From an uncultured Erysipelotrichaceae bacterium (GTDB lineage Bacteria > Bacillota_I > Bacilli_A > RF39 > UBA660), in the NCBI GenBank assembly GCA_902780395.1, contig CACZFH010000008.1:33818-97817 (forward strand): DNA of 64,000 bases, in the 5' to 3' direction. This document shows positions 1 to 8,771 of the stretch, one piece after another. The notes below the pieces were generated by a model. That model worked only from the letters and a program-made list of their open reading frames with translations, made no database searches and was not told the origin of the DNA. The number at the start of each line of letters is the position of its first letter. Within the stretch, counting starts at the first letter, position 1. Position numbers and translations under genes: made by a program.

Positions 1-1
1 T

Positions 2-904
2 AGTAAAGCAGACTATGAAGTTGAAAAAGAAAATGTGATAGGACTAGGACTTTCTGACAAAGAATTTTTCCGTCAATCTGTCGAAAAAATAGCAAAAGTT
101 AATGAAGAACATGAAAAATGGTATGGACTACTAATCATGCTAACTAATCATACACCATTCTCTGATACAGATAAATATGGAGATTTTGCAGTAGATATAA
201 AAGAAACAATTACCAATGAAGCTGGCGAAGAAGAAACAATTAGTCACCCATACATGGAAGGAACAAAACTAGGAAACTATTTTAAATCTATCCATTATGC
301 AGATGCCGCTTTAGGAGAATTTATAACCGGCTTAGATGAAAAAGGTTTATTAGAGAATACCATAATAGTCCTTTATGGAGATCATGATGCCCGATTACCT
401 AGAAAAGATTATGAGAGATTATATAACTATGATAAAGAAACAGATGATATTCTTGACAAAGAAGATCCAAATTATAGAGTATATGATTCTTATCAGTATG
501 AATTAGGAAGAAAAGTTCCCTTCATTATCTGGTCAAAAGATATGAAAGGAACAGAATATAACTTTGAAAATACAAATGTCATGGGAATGTATGATGCCTC
601 TCCAACTTTAGGAAATATGATAGGATACTACAATAAGTATTCATTAGGGCATGACATCTTTAATATTAAAGATAATAATATTGTTATATTCCCTAATGGT
701 AACTGGGTAAATAATAAAATATATTATAATAGTCAAAAAGCTACTTATTTGCCATTATCAGAAGAACCAATTAGTGAAGAATATATAAATAGTAATACCG
801 AGTATACTAATAAATTATTAGATATATCAAATGATATAATTGTATTTGATTTACTAAATAAAGAGAAAAACAAAGAAATAGGAAGTGGGGAAGAAAACAA
901 ATGA
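2..904 (+). CDS. LTA synthase / sulfatase-fold phosphoglycerol transferase, C-terminal part (5' truncated)
   Basis: The frame is open to the left edge, so only the last 300 residues are seen and the true start lies outside the window. The visible part matches the extracellular catalytic domain of LtaS-type enzymes, which polymerise glycerol phosphate from phosphatidylglycerol outside the membrane. It has TNHTPF, a helix with YADAALGEF, and YGDHDARL, the metal-binding Asp-His region of the alkaline-phosphatase/sulfatase fold. A GTG at 35 is in frame but has no ribosome binding site and lies inside the domain. The stop overlaps the next start (ATGA at 901-904), so the two are probably translationally coupled. 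The exact polymer cannot be told from this fragment. Confidence 0.85.
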   Translation, partial: SKADYEVEKENVIGLGLSDKEFFRQSVEKIAKVNEEHEKWYGLLIMLTNHTPFSDTDKYGDFAVDIKETITNEAGEEETISHPYMEGTKLGNYFKSIHYADAALGEFITGLDEKGLLENTIIVLYGDHDARLPRKDYERLYNYDKETDDILDKEDPNYRVYDSYQYELGRKVPFIIWSKDMKGTEYNFENTNVMGMYDASPTLGNMIGYYNKYSLGHDIFNIKDNNIVIFPNGNWVNNKIYYNSQKATYLPLSEEPISEEYINSNTEYTNKLLDISNDIIVFDLLNKEKNKEIGSGEENK

Positions 905-1527
905 AATTAAAAAAGAAAGTACGTAGAATATTAATAATAATCTTAATCGTATTAGCTTGCTTTGTAGGATTCTTAGTCTTTAGAGGACAGAAAGAAAAAC
1001 CAAAAGAAGTAAAAGAAGTAAAAGTAATTAACGAAGTAGAAAAGTATGGTTATAAATTAAAAGAGAATAAACCCGAAGCCTATAAAAAAATGTTTGAAGA
1101 ATTAAAAGCAATTCTAAATAAAACACCAGTAGAGGAAGAAGAATATGCTAAAAAGATAGCAGAAATGTTTATCTATGATTTTTATTCTTTAAATGATAAA
1201 GATGCTAAAACAGATATAGGTGGAGTAGATTTTGTTTATTCTCAAATATTAGAAAACTTCTTACAAAATGCCCAAGATACGTATTATAAATATATTGAAA
1301 GCAATGTCTATAATAACAGAAAACAAAGTTTACCAGTAGTAAAAGATATTACAATTGATAATGTTGAAAAAGGTCCTTTTGCTTATGGTGATACTACTGA
1401 TGAAAATGCCTATGTGATATCAGCATCATGGGACTATACAGATAGCCAATTCTCATCTTATCAAAAAAGTGCCAAGCTAATCTTTATTCATGAAGAAAAT
1501 AAATTAAGCTTAGTAGAACTACAATAG
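901..1527 (+). CDS. Small membrane-anchored protein of unknown function
   Basis: This 208-residue protein has a basic N-terminus, one membrane segment (about residues 9-27), a charged Lys/Glu linker, and an outside domain of about 150 residues. I do not recognise a catalytic motif. The shape (short anchor, helical region with YAKKIAEMFIYDFYSLND, then a beta-rich end) resembles extracytoplasmic helper proteins encoded beside LTA-synthase-like enzymes. Its start overlaps the upstream stop by 4 bases, and the ribosome binding site lies inside the upstream gene (GTGGGGAAGA). A terminator follows directly. A role with the upstream enzyme is inferred from coupling only. Confidence 0.75.
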   Translation: MKLKKKVRRILIIILIVLACFVGFLVFRGQKEKPKEVKEVKVINEVEKYGYKLKENKPEAYKKMFEELKAILNKTPVEEEEYAKKIAEMFIYDFYSLNDKDAKTDIGGVDFVYSQILENFLQNAQDTYYKYIESNVYNNRKQSLPVVKDITIDNVEKGPFAYGDTTDENAYVISASWDYTDSQFSSYQKSAKLIFIHEENKLSLVELQ

Positions 1528-1541
1528 TAGTTCTTTTTTTT
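1515..1541 (+). terminator. Rho-independent terminator after the LTA-synthase operon
   Basis: An 8-bp perfect stem AGAACTAC/GTAGTTCT with a 4-base loop is followed by seven T. The stop codon lies within the hairpin. Confidence 0.9.
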
Positions 1542-1547
1542 AGCAAA

Positions 1548-1575
1548 AAATAAAAGGCTAGATATACTAGCCTTA
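1548..1575 (-). terminator. Rho-independent terminator of the LCP gene
   Basis: On the minus strand, AAGGCTAG/CTAGCCTT (8 bp, 5-base loop) overlaps the stop codon and is followed by a T-rich tract. It lies back to back with the plus-strand terminator. Confidence 0.85.
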
Positions 1576-3591
1576 ATCTTCATCGCCATCTTTAGGTTGT
1601 TGACCATCATTAGGAGAATTATCACCTGTATCATCAGGTTTTTCAGAATTAGAACCACCATTTTCACCAGGTTCTTCAGGATTCTTTGGTTTTTCCTTTT
1701 CTTCTTCATCATCGTTGTCATCATCTTTATCATCATCTTTTTCTTTATCTTTTACATCTTTCTTATTCTTTTCATCATTCTCTTTTTTATCACCAGATAA
1801 TGTCAAAGTAATACTTCCTTTCATTAAGTCTAGTCTTCTTTTTGCTGGCTCACTTTGGGAAACGACGGTTCCACTAGTTCCTTGGAAAGTAACACTAACT
1901 CCATAAGAAGCTGCTAAAGATCTAGCTTGATTTTCTGTTAGACCAGTAAAATCAGGTAATAGAGAATAACCAGATCCTGATTTATAAGGACCTTCTCCAA
2001 TAACTTTTTTCTCATAAGGCTTATTTACAGAAAAATGGAATTCTGTAATAGCTTCATGAGAAACTAATTCTAAGTTTTCTTTCATAGCTTGAATAATATC
2101 TTTACGACTATTCTTATTTGGAATATAGTCCCAAAGAACCATTCTAGCTCTTTCATCATAAATCATTTGACCAGAACCTTGTAAATATAATTGTTGTATA
2201 TTAACAAGATTAGCATCATCAGAACTTAAACTTTTCTTAACAATATCTTTTCCTACATCATAGAAAGATAAGATTTGCTTAGTAGTAAGATTGGTATCCA
2301 TACTATTAGAAATAGTATTCATAATATTCATGAAAGTAGTAACATCTGAAATACCCTTCATCTTATTAATAAGAGCCATAACAATTTCTTGTTGATGTTG
2401 ACCACGTCCAAAATCTCCATTAGCTAAAGCTTTACGATTTCTAGCATAAACTAGGGCTTGTTCTCCATTAAGAACTTGAAGGCCTGGATGAATACAAACC
2501 TCACCAGTACGATTAGAATCATCAGTACATAAAGTCTGTTGAACATCAATTTCTACTCCATCAACAGCATCTACTAACTTAACCAATCCTTTAAAATTAA
2601 TCTTAGCATAATAATCAATTGTAACATCAAAATAGCTCTGAATAGTATTAATCATACAATCATTACCATAAGCTGCTGCATGGGTTATTTTATTTTCTGG
2701 ATGACCACCCCAACACGCAATAGGCACATAACTATCACGTGGAATAGATAACATAGTAGCATTCAATGTTTTTGGATTAAATGTAATTAATATTAATGTA
2801 TCTCCATTAGCAATAGCATTCTTTGTAAGCACTTCGTCAGTAGAATCAATTCCCATTAACAATATAGTAAATGGTTCAGTAATATTCTTACCAGCAGAAG
2901 CAGTTTCAATCTTAGAAGTAGCTGCTTTTTTCATTTCTTTATCTTTTTGAATAATTACTTTTGTATCAGTTTCAATATTTTCATATCCCGTAATACCAGA
3001 GAACATAGAAACATAATTATCACTAACAAACATAGCCCCTAATTCATCAGAATACATATCTACTAACATAGTAGTATAATCATCATATTCAACAATTTCA
3101 TTATCATCTTGAAGATTATTCTCTTTGATAATTTCTTGAGGAATAATATATCCATCAGGAGATTTTGTATCAGCTAAAATACCAATTTTCATATCTTTGA
3201 TATCATCAATCTTACTAGCAGAATTACTAGCCATAACTAATAAATCTGAAGTATAAATTACCGTATTTTTATTGATATTATCAATTCTTCCATATACATA
3301 ATTAATTACTAATCCAACCGAAGTACAAATAATTGTATATAGAATGATTAATATAAAAAATAGAACTTTCTTCTTATCCTTCTTTTTTCGATGAACATGT
3401 AATCTCCATAAGAACAATAAATCGATAAAAACTAATGCTCCCATAACAATTGTTCTTAATAAATTTTCAATAGAGCTCAATAAATATATCTCATAAATTG
3501 CAAATAGAGAAGCTACTACTGCAATAATAAAAAACAATATCATAATATAATATTTAATTCCTAGTCCTTTTTTTTCTTTCTTTTTTGCCAT
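1573..3591 (-). CDS. LytR-CpsA-Psr (LCP) family glycopolymer ligase with N-terminal sensor-like domain and PASTA tail
   Basis: LCP enzymes move undecaprenyl-linked anionic glycopolymers onto peptidoglycan outside the membrane. The protein has 672 residues. Three membrane segments (about 13-37, 43-63, 75-98) are followed by an extracellular alpha/beta segment (110-215) resembling a periplasmic-binding fold. The LCP core spans about 240-400, with DSTDEVL, SIPRDSYVPI and an Arg-rich VYARNRK...GDFGRGQHQ signature. One PASTA-like unit (about 540-605) and a Lys/Asp/Glu-rich tail complete it. The ATG at 3591 is chosen because GGAGGTG ends 3 bases upstream; an in-frame TTG at 3603 overlaps that site. 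It is divergent from the GH73 autolysin gene. The combination of extra domain, LCP and PASTA is longer than a usual LCP protein (300-400 residues). Confidence 0.9.
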   Translation of the reverse strand: MAKKKEKKGLGIKYYIMILFFIIAVVASLFAIYEIYLLSSIENLLRTIVMGALVFIDLLFLWRLHVHRKKKDKKKVLFFILIILYTIICTSVGLVINYVYGRIDNINKNTVIYTSDLLVMASNSASKIDDIKDMKIGILADTKSPDGYIIPQEIIKENNLQDDNEIVEYDDYTTMLVDMYSDELGAMFVSDNYVSMFSGITGYENIETDTKVIIQKDKEMKKAATSKIETASAGKNITEPFTILLMGIDSTDEVLTKNAIANGDTLILITFNPKTLNATMLSIPRDSYVPIACWGGHPENKITHAAAYGNDCMINTIQSYFDVTIDYYAKINFKGLVKLVDAVDGVEIDVQQTLCTDDSNRTGEVCIHPGLQVLNGEQALVYARNRKALANGDFGRGQHQQEIVMALINKMKGISDVTTFMNIMNTISNSMDTNLTTKQILSFYDVGKDIVKKSLSSDDANLVNIQQLYLQGSGQMIYDERARMVLWDYIPNKNSRKDIIQAMKENLELVSHEAITEFHFSVNKPYEKKVIGEGPYKSGSGYSLLPDFTGLTENQARSLAASYGVSVTFQGTSGTVVSQSEPAKRRLDLMKGSITLTLSGDKKENDEKNKKDVKDKEKDDDKDDDNDDEEEKEKPKNPEEPGENGGSNSEKPDDTGDNSPNDGQQPKDGDED

Positions 3592-3692
3592 AGACACCTC
3601 CAAAACTTAAAAAAGTCTACTATAAGATTATACAAAAAAATAGGATATTAATCAAGTAAGCAATAACCTATAAAGAAATAAAAAACACACTT

Positions 3693-3709
3693 TGTAAATA
3701 AACTGTAAA
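3693..3709 (+). promoter_or_regulatory. WalR (YycF)-type operator upstream of the GH73 autolysin
   Basis: TGTAAA-N5-TGTAAA is a perfect fit to the known WalR box TGTWAH-N5-TGTWAH. It lies 49 bases upstream of a TATAAT (3758-3763) and 90 bases before the autolysin start, in the divergent gap shared with the LCP gene. WalRK is known to control autolysins in low-GC Gram-positives. Binding is inferred. Confidence 0.75.
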
Positions 3710-3757
3710 ATCCTAAAAAATAAAAGTAAATATCTTAGTTTACAAACTATTCATTGA

Positions 3758-3763
3758 TATAAT
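3758..3763 (+). promoter_or_regulatory. -10 box of the GH73 gene
   Basis: A perfect TATAAT lies 35 bases upstream of the start codon. The best position for a -35 box (TTAGTT, 3735-3740, 17-base spacer) is poor, which is typical of an activator-dependent promoter and fits the upstream WalR-type box. Confidence 0.55.
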
Positions 3764-3798
3764 ATAAGTACAAGAATAGGGATAAAGAAGGTGATAAC

Positions 3799-6700
3799 AT
3801 GAAAAATCTTAAATACATATTATTTATAACAATAATAGGTATGATTTTTAGTGTAAAAAATGTTTTTGCCTTCGATATTAATAATTATCGTTATAGAGGA
3901 TTATGTGGAAATTATGAAGTAGCTAGATTCAGAGAAGATGGAGGAATAGATACTATTAGTTGCCATAATACTTATGAGCAAGCTAAAACTGCTATGATTC
4001 AAAATGGTGAAAACGGAACTGCTATTTTAGTAAAAATAGGGGGAGTAACCAAGATTATTGATGCCAATGTAGCTTTATTAGATTTAAGTGTTAATCCAGA
4101 AACATTAACTTATTTCTATACCAATAAAGAATTAACTGGCTCTGCCTATACTTATATGGATACTGGTTCCTTATATGGAGGAGTAGATGGAGCTCATATA
4201 GAATCTGCTTATTCAAATACCTATGGAACTTGGGTTGCTAAAGTAAAAATAGGAAACTTTACTGGTTGGATTAGACAATCCGCTTATGAAATAGTACCAA
4301 TTACTTGGGTAAAGTCTCTTAGTTCATATACCATAACTAATAATGATATACGTCATAATTATGTAGCTAAAATTCAAAACTATTATAATGGCTCTAGTGG
4401 TAGAACAATTGGACCTAAACCAGCTATATTACCAGTAGGAACCTATTATAGTTATGATGGACATTATTTTTATCAAGACATAGAAACTTTAATAAAAGAT
4501 TATAAAGCTGGAAATTACAATCATTCTGTAAATAAAGATAATCCTTACTACAATTATTATATGTATTTATCAAATCATACTAAAACATCCTACTCAAGTA
4601 TTAATATTGATGAATATATAAGGAATAACCTAGGATATAAAATGAATGTCTATGGAAATGCTGCATCTTCTAAAACCTCTAGATTATATGGTTCTGGAAC
4701 ATTCTTCTATTATGCTCAAGAAAAAAATGGAGTAAATGCCATTCTATCATTAAGCTTAAGTAGAAATGAAACAGGCAATGGTACAAGCAGTTTATCTATT
4801 AATAAAAATAATGGATTTGGATTGAATGCAGTAGACTCAAATCCTACTCAAGCAGCTAATTGGTATCCAACATTTGCTAGTAGTATTTTAGGATATTCCT
4901 CTAAGTGGATTACTTATGGATATGCTCATCCTAGAGATTGGCGTTACTTTGGACCACAATTTGGTGATAAATGGATAGGAATGAATGTAAAATATGCATC
5001 TGATACTTATTGGTCTGAAAAAATGGCAGCCAATTACTATAGTTTAGATAAAGCTTTTGGTCTCCAAGATTATAATTACTATCAATTAGGAGTGGTAAAA
5101 GGACCAACTAATGCTTATCTACAACCATCTACTTCCGCGAAGTTTATCTATTCTTATCCAGAAAAAGAAGATGCTTTAGTCATTATTGGTGAAGTAATGG
5201 TAAATAATCAAAAATGGTATAAAGTTGTAAGTGATATTAATTTAGATAGTAATGGAAATGAAATATCATCAGGAGACTATAATTGGAATAGTGAAGTCTA
5301 TGTTTTAGCGTCACATGTAGAAAAAATTAATACTCCTAAAAATGGATATCAAAATCCAAATCAAGTATATCAATATGCTGATTCAAAATATACCTATGAT
5401 TTATATATTGAAAATGCCGAATTAAAACCAAAAGTTGCTATCACAACTAAAAATACTCAATATTACTATGATAGTTCTCTATCATCAGCAACCGGAAAAA
5501 CACTATTAAAAGATCGCTACGTAATGGTATTTACTACTGCCTATGAAAATGGTATGCCAGTAGCTTACTTAGTAACTAGTGATTATTTCAAAGATCAAAA
5601 AGAATGGGTAAGTGCAGATTCTATTAAGTTCACATCTACTAACTATGGAAAAGTAAGTGTAACTGTATCTGGAAATCAATATACTTGGGTGAACTATAAT
5701 ACAGTAGATGAAAAATACTCTCTAATTAGTGGTTTATATACTTATACTTATGTACCAGTCTTAGAACAAATTACAACAGGTGGAAATACTTGGTATAAAG
5801 TACCAGTAAGTCTAACAAATAATGATAATGTTTATGGATATACACTAGCATCTGCTCCAGGGGTATCTATCACAACAGCTACTCCAGTAATCATTAATCA
5901 TAAACCAACTATCAGTGCCAAAGATCAAACTCTAGAAGAACAAGCTAATTTTGATCCAAAACAAGGAGTAGAGGCTAATGACCCAGAAGATGGTAATATT
6001 ACCAACAAAATAGAAGTAATTGAAAATACTGTTAATACCAAAATACCAGGTACTTATAAAGTAACTTATAAAGTAGCTGATAGTATAGAACAAGTTGTAA
6101 CTAAAACAATAACAGTAACAGTAAAAGAGAATAAAGCCCCTACAATTACTGCTTATGATAAAACAATAACAGTAGGTGATAAATATAATCCAAAAGAAAA
6201 TGTAACAGCTAAAGATGAAGAAGATGGTGATTTAACTAATAAAATAGTGATTAAAGAGAATACTGTAAAAGAAGATATATCTGGAACTTATAAAGTAATC
6301 TATGAAGTAACTGATTCTAAAAATAAAATGACCACCAAAGAAATCAAAGTTACAGTAAAAGAAAAAGTTGAAATAAACGAAGAAGATATAGATTTAGAAG
6401 AATTATTAGAAAAACAAGAAGATGGAGAATTCTACTTAGAAAGCCTAGATTGGGATAATAATATTAAAAAATATACTATGAGTGGTTATTGTATTATCCT
6501 TAATCAAAATAATACTAATAAAGAATATGCATTAGTATTCATTAATAAAAATACCGAAGAAGTATATGTATCAGAAATAAGTAGTTGGCAAAACAATGTT
6601 CCTTATGATTTAGGAAGTTCAAATGGTAATAGCTATTCAGATTCGTGGTTTAAAGGTGAAATTGACTTTTCAGATATTCCTAATGGAGATTATGAAATCT

Positions 6701-7323
6701 ATATGATTGCTGCTACGGATAATAATTATACAATTCAAATAGTAGATAATTTCTTCAACCAAGATATTAAAAGAAGGGCAGAAGATGACAAACATGGATA
6801 TAGTTTCAAAGTTCTTGAAAGTTTAAAGACTCAACAACTAGAACTATCTGTCAGAGATGAATTATATACAACAAGTACCTCACCAACTTATCGAAATATG
6901 GTAAATGAATTTGAAACTATGGAGTTTCAGAACAATAAACTACATATTCAAGGTTATTCTTATAATTATAAAGGATTATATAAAGAACAGTTAGGTATTA
7001 CCAGAAAGATTATTTTTGAAAATACCGATAATTATACTCAATATATCATGGACTTAGGCTGTGCTGAAGGACCATATGAATTAAAAACAAAAGATAATCT
7101 AGATAAAAAATATGCTTGGTATGAAAAGAGCCTAGATATATCACAACTACCAAAAGGTACTTATAGTGTTCAAATCTATACAAAAACAACCAATGCAGAA
7201 GACTATGGAGAGTTATCAGATATGTTTGGAGAATTAGATGAAACAGTTAAAATGAACAATAAAACCTATCAAATAATTCATAATAAAGATAGATTAGATC
7301 GAGTAGAGCTTATTATAGAATAA
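3799..7323 (+). CDS. Secreted GH73-type N-acetylglucosaminidase with two Ig-like (DUF5011-type) domains
   Basis: This wall hydrolase of 1174 residues starts with a signal peptide (1-24, cut near VFA). A long N-terminal region has SH3-like strands (GTWVAKVKIGNFTGWI). The glucosaminidase core (about 260-420) has Glu324 in SLSRNETGNGTSSLS, matching the catalytic glutamate context of GH73. Further SH3-like segments follow, then two tandem bacterial Ig-like domains (about 700-778 and 779-855) with the shared pattern KPTI...D.EDG.LTNKI...GTYKVTY. The last 320 residues form a beta-rich domain I do not recognise. It should cut glycan strands during growth or division. The ribosome binding site is GAAGGTGAT. 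The gene is monocistronic and faces the LCP gene divergently. Confidence 0.85.
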   Translation: MKNLKYILFITIIGMIFSVKNVFAFDINNYRYRGLCGNYEVARFREDGGIDTISCHNTYEQAKTAMIQNGENGTAILVKIGGVTKIIDANVALLDLSVNPETLTYFYTNKELTGSAYTYMDTGSLYGGVDGAHIESAYSNTYGTWVAKVKIGNFTGWIRQSAYEIVPITWVKSLSSYTITNNDIRHNYVAKIQNYYNGSSGRTIGPKPAILPVGTYYSYDGHYFYQDIETLIKDYKAGNYNHSVNKDNPYYNYYMYLSNHTKTSYSSINIDEYIRNNLGYKMNVYGNAASSKTSRLYGSGTFFYYAQEKNGVNAILSLSLSRNETGNGTSSLSINKNNGFGLNAVDSNPTQAANWYPTFASSILGYSSKWITYGYAHPRDWRYFGPQFGDKWIGMNVKYASDTYWSEKMAANYYSLDKAFGLQDYNYYQLGVVKGPTNAYLQPSTSAKFIYSYPEKEDALVIIGEVMVNNQKWYKVVSDINLDSNGNEISSGDYNWNSEVYVLASHVEKINTPKNGYQNPNQVYQYADSKYTYDLYIENAELKPKVAITTKNTQYYYDSSLSSATGKTLLKDRYVMVFTTAYENGMPVAYLVTSDYFKDQKEWVSADSIKFTSTNYGKVSVTVSGNQYTWVNYNTVDEKYSLISGLYTYTYVPVLEQITTGGNTWYKVPVSLTNNDNVYGYTLASAPGVSITTATPVIINHKPTISAKDQTLEEQANFDPKQGVEANDPEDGNITNKIEVIENTVNTKIPGTYKVTYKVADSIEQVVTKTITVTVKENKAPTITAYDKTITVGDKYNPKENVTAKDEEDGDLTNKIVIKENTVKEDISGTYKVIYEVTDSKNKMTTKEIKVTVKEKVEINEEDIDLEELLEKQEDGEFYLESLDWDNNIKKYTMSGYCIILNQNNTNKEYALVFINKNTEEVYVSEISSWQNNVPYDLGSSNGNSYSDSWFKGEIDFSDIPNGDYEIYMIAATDNNYTIQIVDNFFNQDIKRRAEDDKHGYSFKVLESLKTQQLELSVRDELYTTSTSPTYRNMVNEFETMEFQNNKLHIQGYSYNYKGLYKEQLGITRKIIFENTDNYTQYIMDLGCAEGPYELKTKDNLDKKYAWYEKSLDISQLPKGTYSVQIYTKTTNAEDYGELSDMFGELDETVKMNNKTYQIIHNKDRLDRVELIIE

Positions 7324-7354
7324 AAAGAAGTGTAATATTTACATTTCTTTTTTT
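7324..7354 (+). terminator. Terminator of the GH73 gene
   Basis: A 12-bp stem with one G-T wobble (7324-7335 with 7339-7350) and a 3-base loop runs into a T tract. Confidence 0.85.
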
Positions 7355-7360
7355 AAATTA

Positions 7361-7389
7361 TTGCTAAAAAAGTAGAATAATAATATACT
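7361..7389 (+). promoter_or_regulatory. Promoter of the leader RNA and M29 aminopeptidase
   Basis: TTGCTA, a 17-base spacer and TATACT predict a start near 7396, just ahead of the structured leader. Confidence 0.7.
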
Positions 7390-7396
7390 ATTTATA

Positions 7397-7470
7397 GGAA
7401 GATACGTCTTTTTGGCAGACGAATTCCTTTCGAGTTCATCTGTAGCCTTTACGGCTCAGATGTTTTTTCT
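7397..7470 (+). ncRNA. Three-hairpin leader RNA ending in a terminator (unassigned)
   Basis: Between the promoter and the aminopeptidase lie three packed stems: CGTCT/AGACG (7405-7409 with 7417-7421), GAATTC/GAGTTC with loop CTTTC (7421-7426 with 7432-7437), and CATCTG-T-AGCC/GGCT-CAGATG with loop TTTAC (7437-7462), followed by six T. Neighbouring stems share single bases at their borders, so they may be alternatives. The last one is a textbook terminator. The gene starts 46 bases later. It may be an attenuating leader or a free small RNA. I compared it by eye with preQ1, guanidine, fluoride, ZTP and THF classes and saw no match. Confidence 0.6.
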
Positions 7471-7515
7471 ATTTTAATATATATATTTAAAAAAAATTGA
7501 AAAGGAGGAAAAGAC

Positions 7516-8748
7516 ATGAATAAATTACAAGAAAAATATGCCAAAGTATTATTAGAAACTTGCTTGAAGATTGACAAAAATCAACCACTATTTATCAGTT
7601 ATAATATCGAAATAAGTGACTTTGTTAGAATTATTACCAAACAAGCTATAGAGATGGGAGTAAAAGACATTTACTTTGAAGGATCTGATCCTTATTTAAA
7701 ACATGAGTTATTAAAAAACTTAGAGGTAGAAGAATTAAAAAAACTATCATTTTGGAACAAAGAGATATGGAATGTATATGCTAAAAAGAATGCTGCTTTT
7801 TTGATGCTAGCAAGTGAGAATCCCGGCTTAATGAAAGATATTGATTCTGATAAAATGACAGCTATGACTAAGTATTCACTAGAAACAAGAAAAGAATTTG
7901 ATAATTTACGTGATAAATCTATGCTTGCTTGGTGTATCGCAGCTGTTCCAACCAAAGACTGGGCTAAAACATTATACCCCAATAGTGAAACACCAATTGA
8001 TGATTTATGGAATGCTATTTTTGATATATGTAGTGTCAAAGAAAATGATCCAGTAAAAATATGGAATGAAAAAATTAAAAAATTAGATATTAGAGCTAAA
8101 AAACTTAATGATTATCAATTTAAAACTTTAAAGTATAAAAGCAGTAATGGTACCGATTTTCAAATAGATTTACCAAAAAATCATATATGGGCTTCAGGAA
8201 AATCTGTTCTAGCTAATAACAAAGAAGTATTGGTTAATTATCCAACTGAAGAAGTATTTTCCTCTCCTGATTGTCATAGTGCTGAAGGAATTGTTTACTC
8301 ATCAAAACCATTATCCTATCAAGGAGTAATAATAGAAGACTTTTGGATTCGCTTCGAAAAAGGAAAAGCAGTGGAGGCTCATGCCAAGAAAGGAAATGAA
8401 ACCCTTCAGAATATGATTAATATTTGTGAAAATTCTAACTTATTAGGAGAAGTAGCCTTAGTTCCATATGATTCTCCTATTTCTAACACGAATCAAATCT
8501 TTTTAGAGACATTGTTTGATGAGAATGCTGCCTGTCATCTTGCTTTAGGTGATTCATTCCCAGAATGTATAAAAGATGGGCCTAAAACATCAAAAGAAGT
8601 ACTATTTAAAGAACATAATATGAATAAATGTGATTCTCATGTAGATTTTATGGTAGGAACAAAAGACATGAATATCATAGGAATTACTGAAGATAAAAAA
8701 GAAGTTCCAATCTTTATCGAAGGAAACTTCACTGAAGAATTCAATTAA
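7516..8748 (+). CDS. M29 family metallo-aminopeptidase (AmpS/PepS-like)
   Basis: A cytoplasmic aminopeptidase that removes N-terminal amino acids from peptides using a two-metal centre. Its 410 residues match the family length, and it has no signal peptide or membrane segment. The expected M29 landmarks are visible: NYPTEEVFSSPD, DCHSAEGIV, ENAACHLALG and DSHVDFMVGT near the C-terminus, which supply the Glu, His and Asp metal ligands. AAAGGAGG lies 8 bases before the ATG. The gene stands alone between a structured leader with its own terminator and a bidirectional terminator. The leader suggests expression control by attenuation. Confidence 0.92.
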   Translation: MNKLQEKYAKVLLETCLKIDKNQPLFISYNIEISDFVRIITKQAIEMGVKDIYFEGSDPYLKHELLKNLEVEELKKLSFWNKEIWNVYAKKNAAFLMLASENPGLMKDIDSDKMTAMTKYSLETRKEFDNLRDKSMLAWCIAAVPTKDWAKTLYPNSETPIDDLWNAIFDICSVKENDPVKIWNEKIKKLDIRAKKLNDYQFKTLKYKSSNGTDFQIDLPKNHIWASGKSVLANNKEVLVNYPTEEVFSSPDCHSAEGIVYSSKPLSYQGVIIEDFWIRFEKGKAVEAHAKKGNETLQNMINICENSNLLGEVALVPYDSPISNTNQIFLETLFDENAACHLALGDSFPECIKDGPKTSKEVLFKEHNMNKCDSHVDFMVGTKDMNIIGITEDKKEVPIFIEGNFTEEFN

Positions 8749-8771
8749 AAAGATCTCAAATGAGATCTTTT
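8747..8771. terminator. Bidirectional terminator between convergent genes
   Basis: AAAAGATCTC, a 4-base loop and GAGATCTTTT give a 10-bp perfect stem with A and T tracts on both sides. It overlaps both stop codons and serves the aminopeptidase and the PASTA protein. Confidence 0.9.

Noticed and set aside
1690..1790. Hydrophobic plus-strand frame and microsatellite-like ATC/TCT tract
   Set aside because: It is the reverse of the Lys/Asp/Glu-rich tail of the LCP protein.
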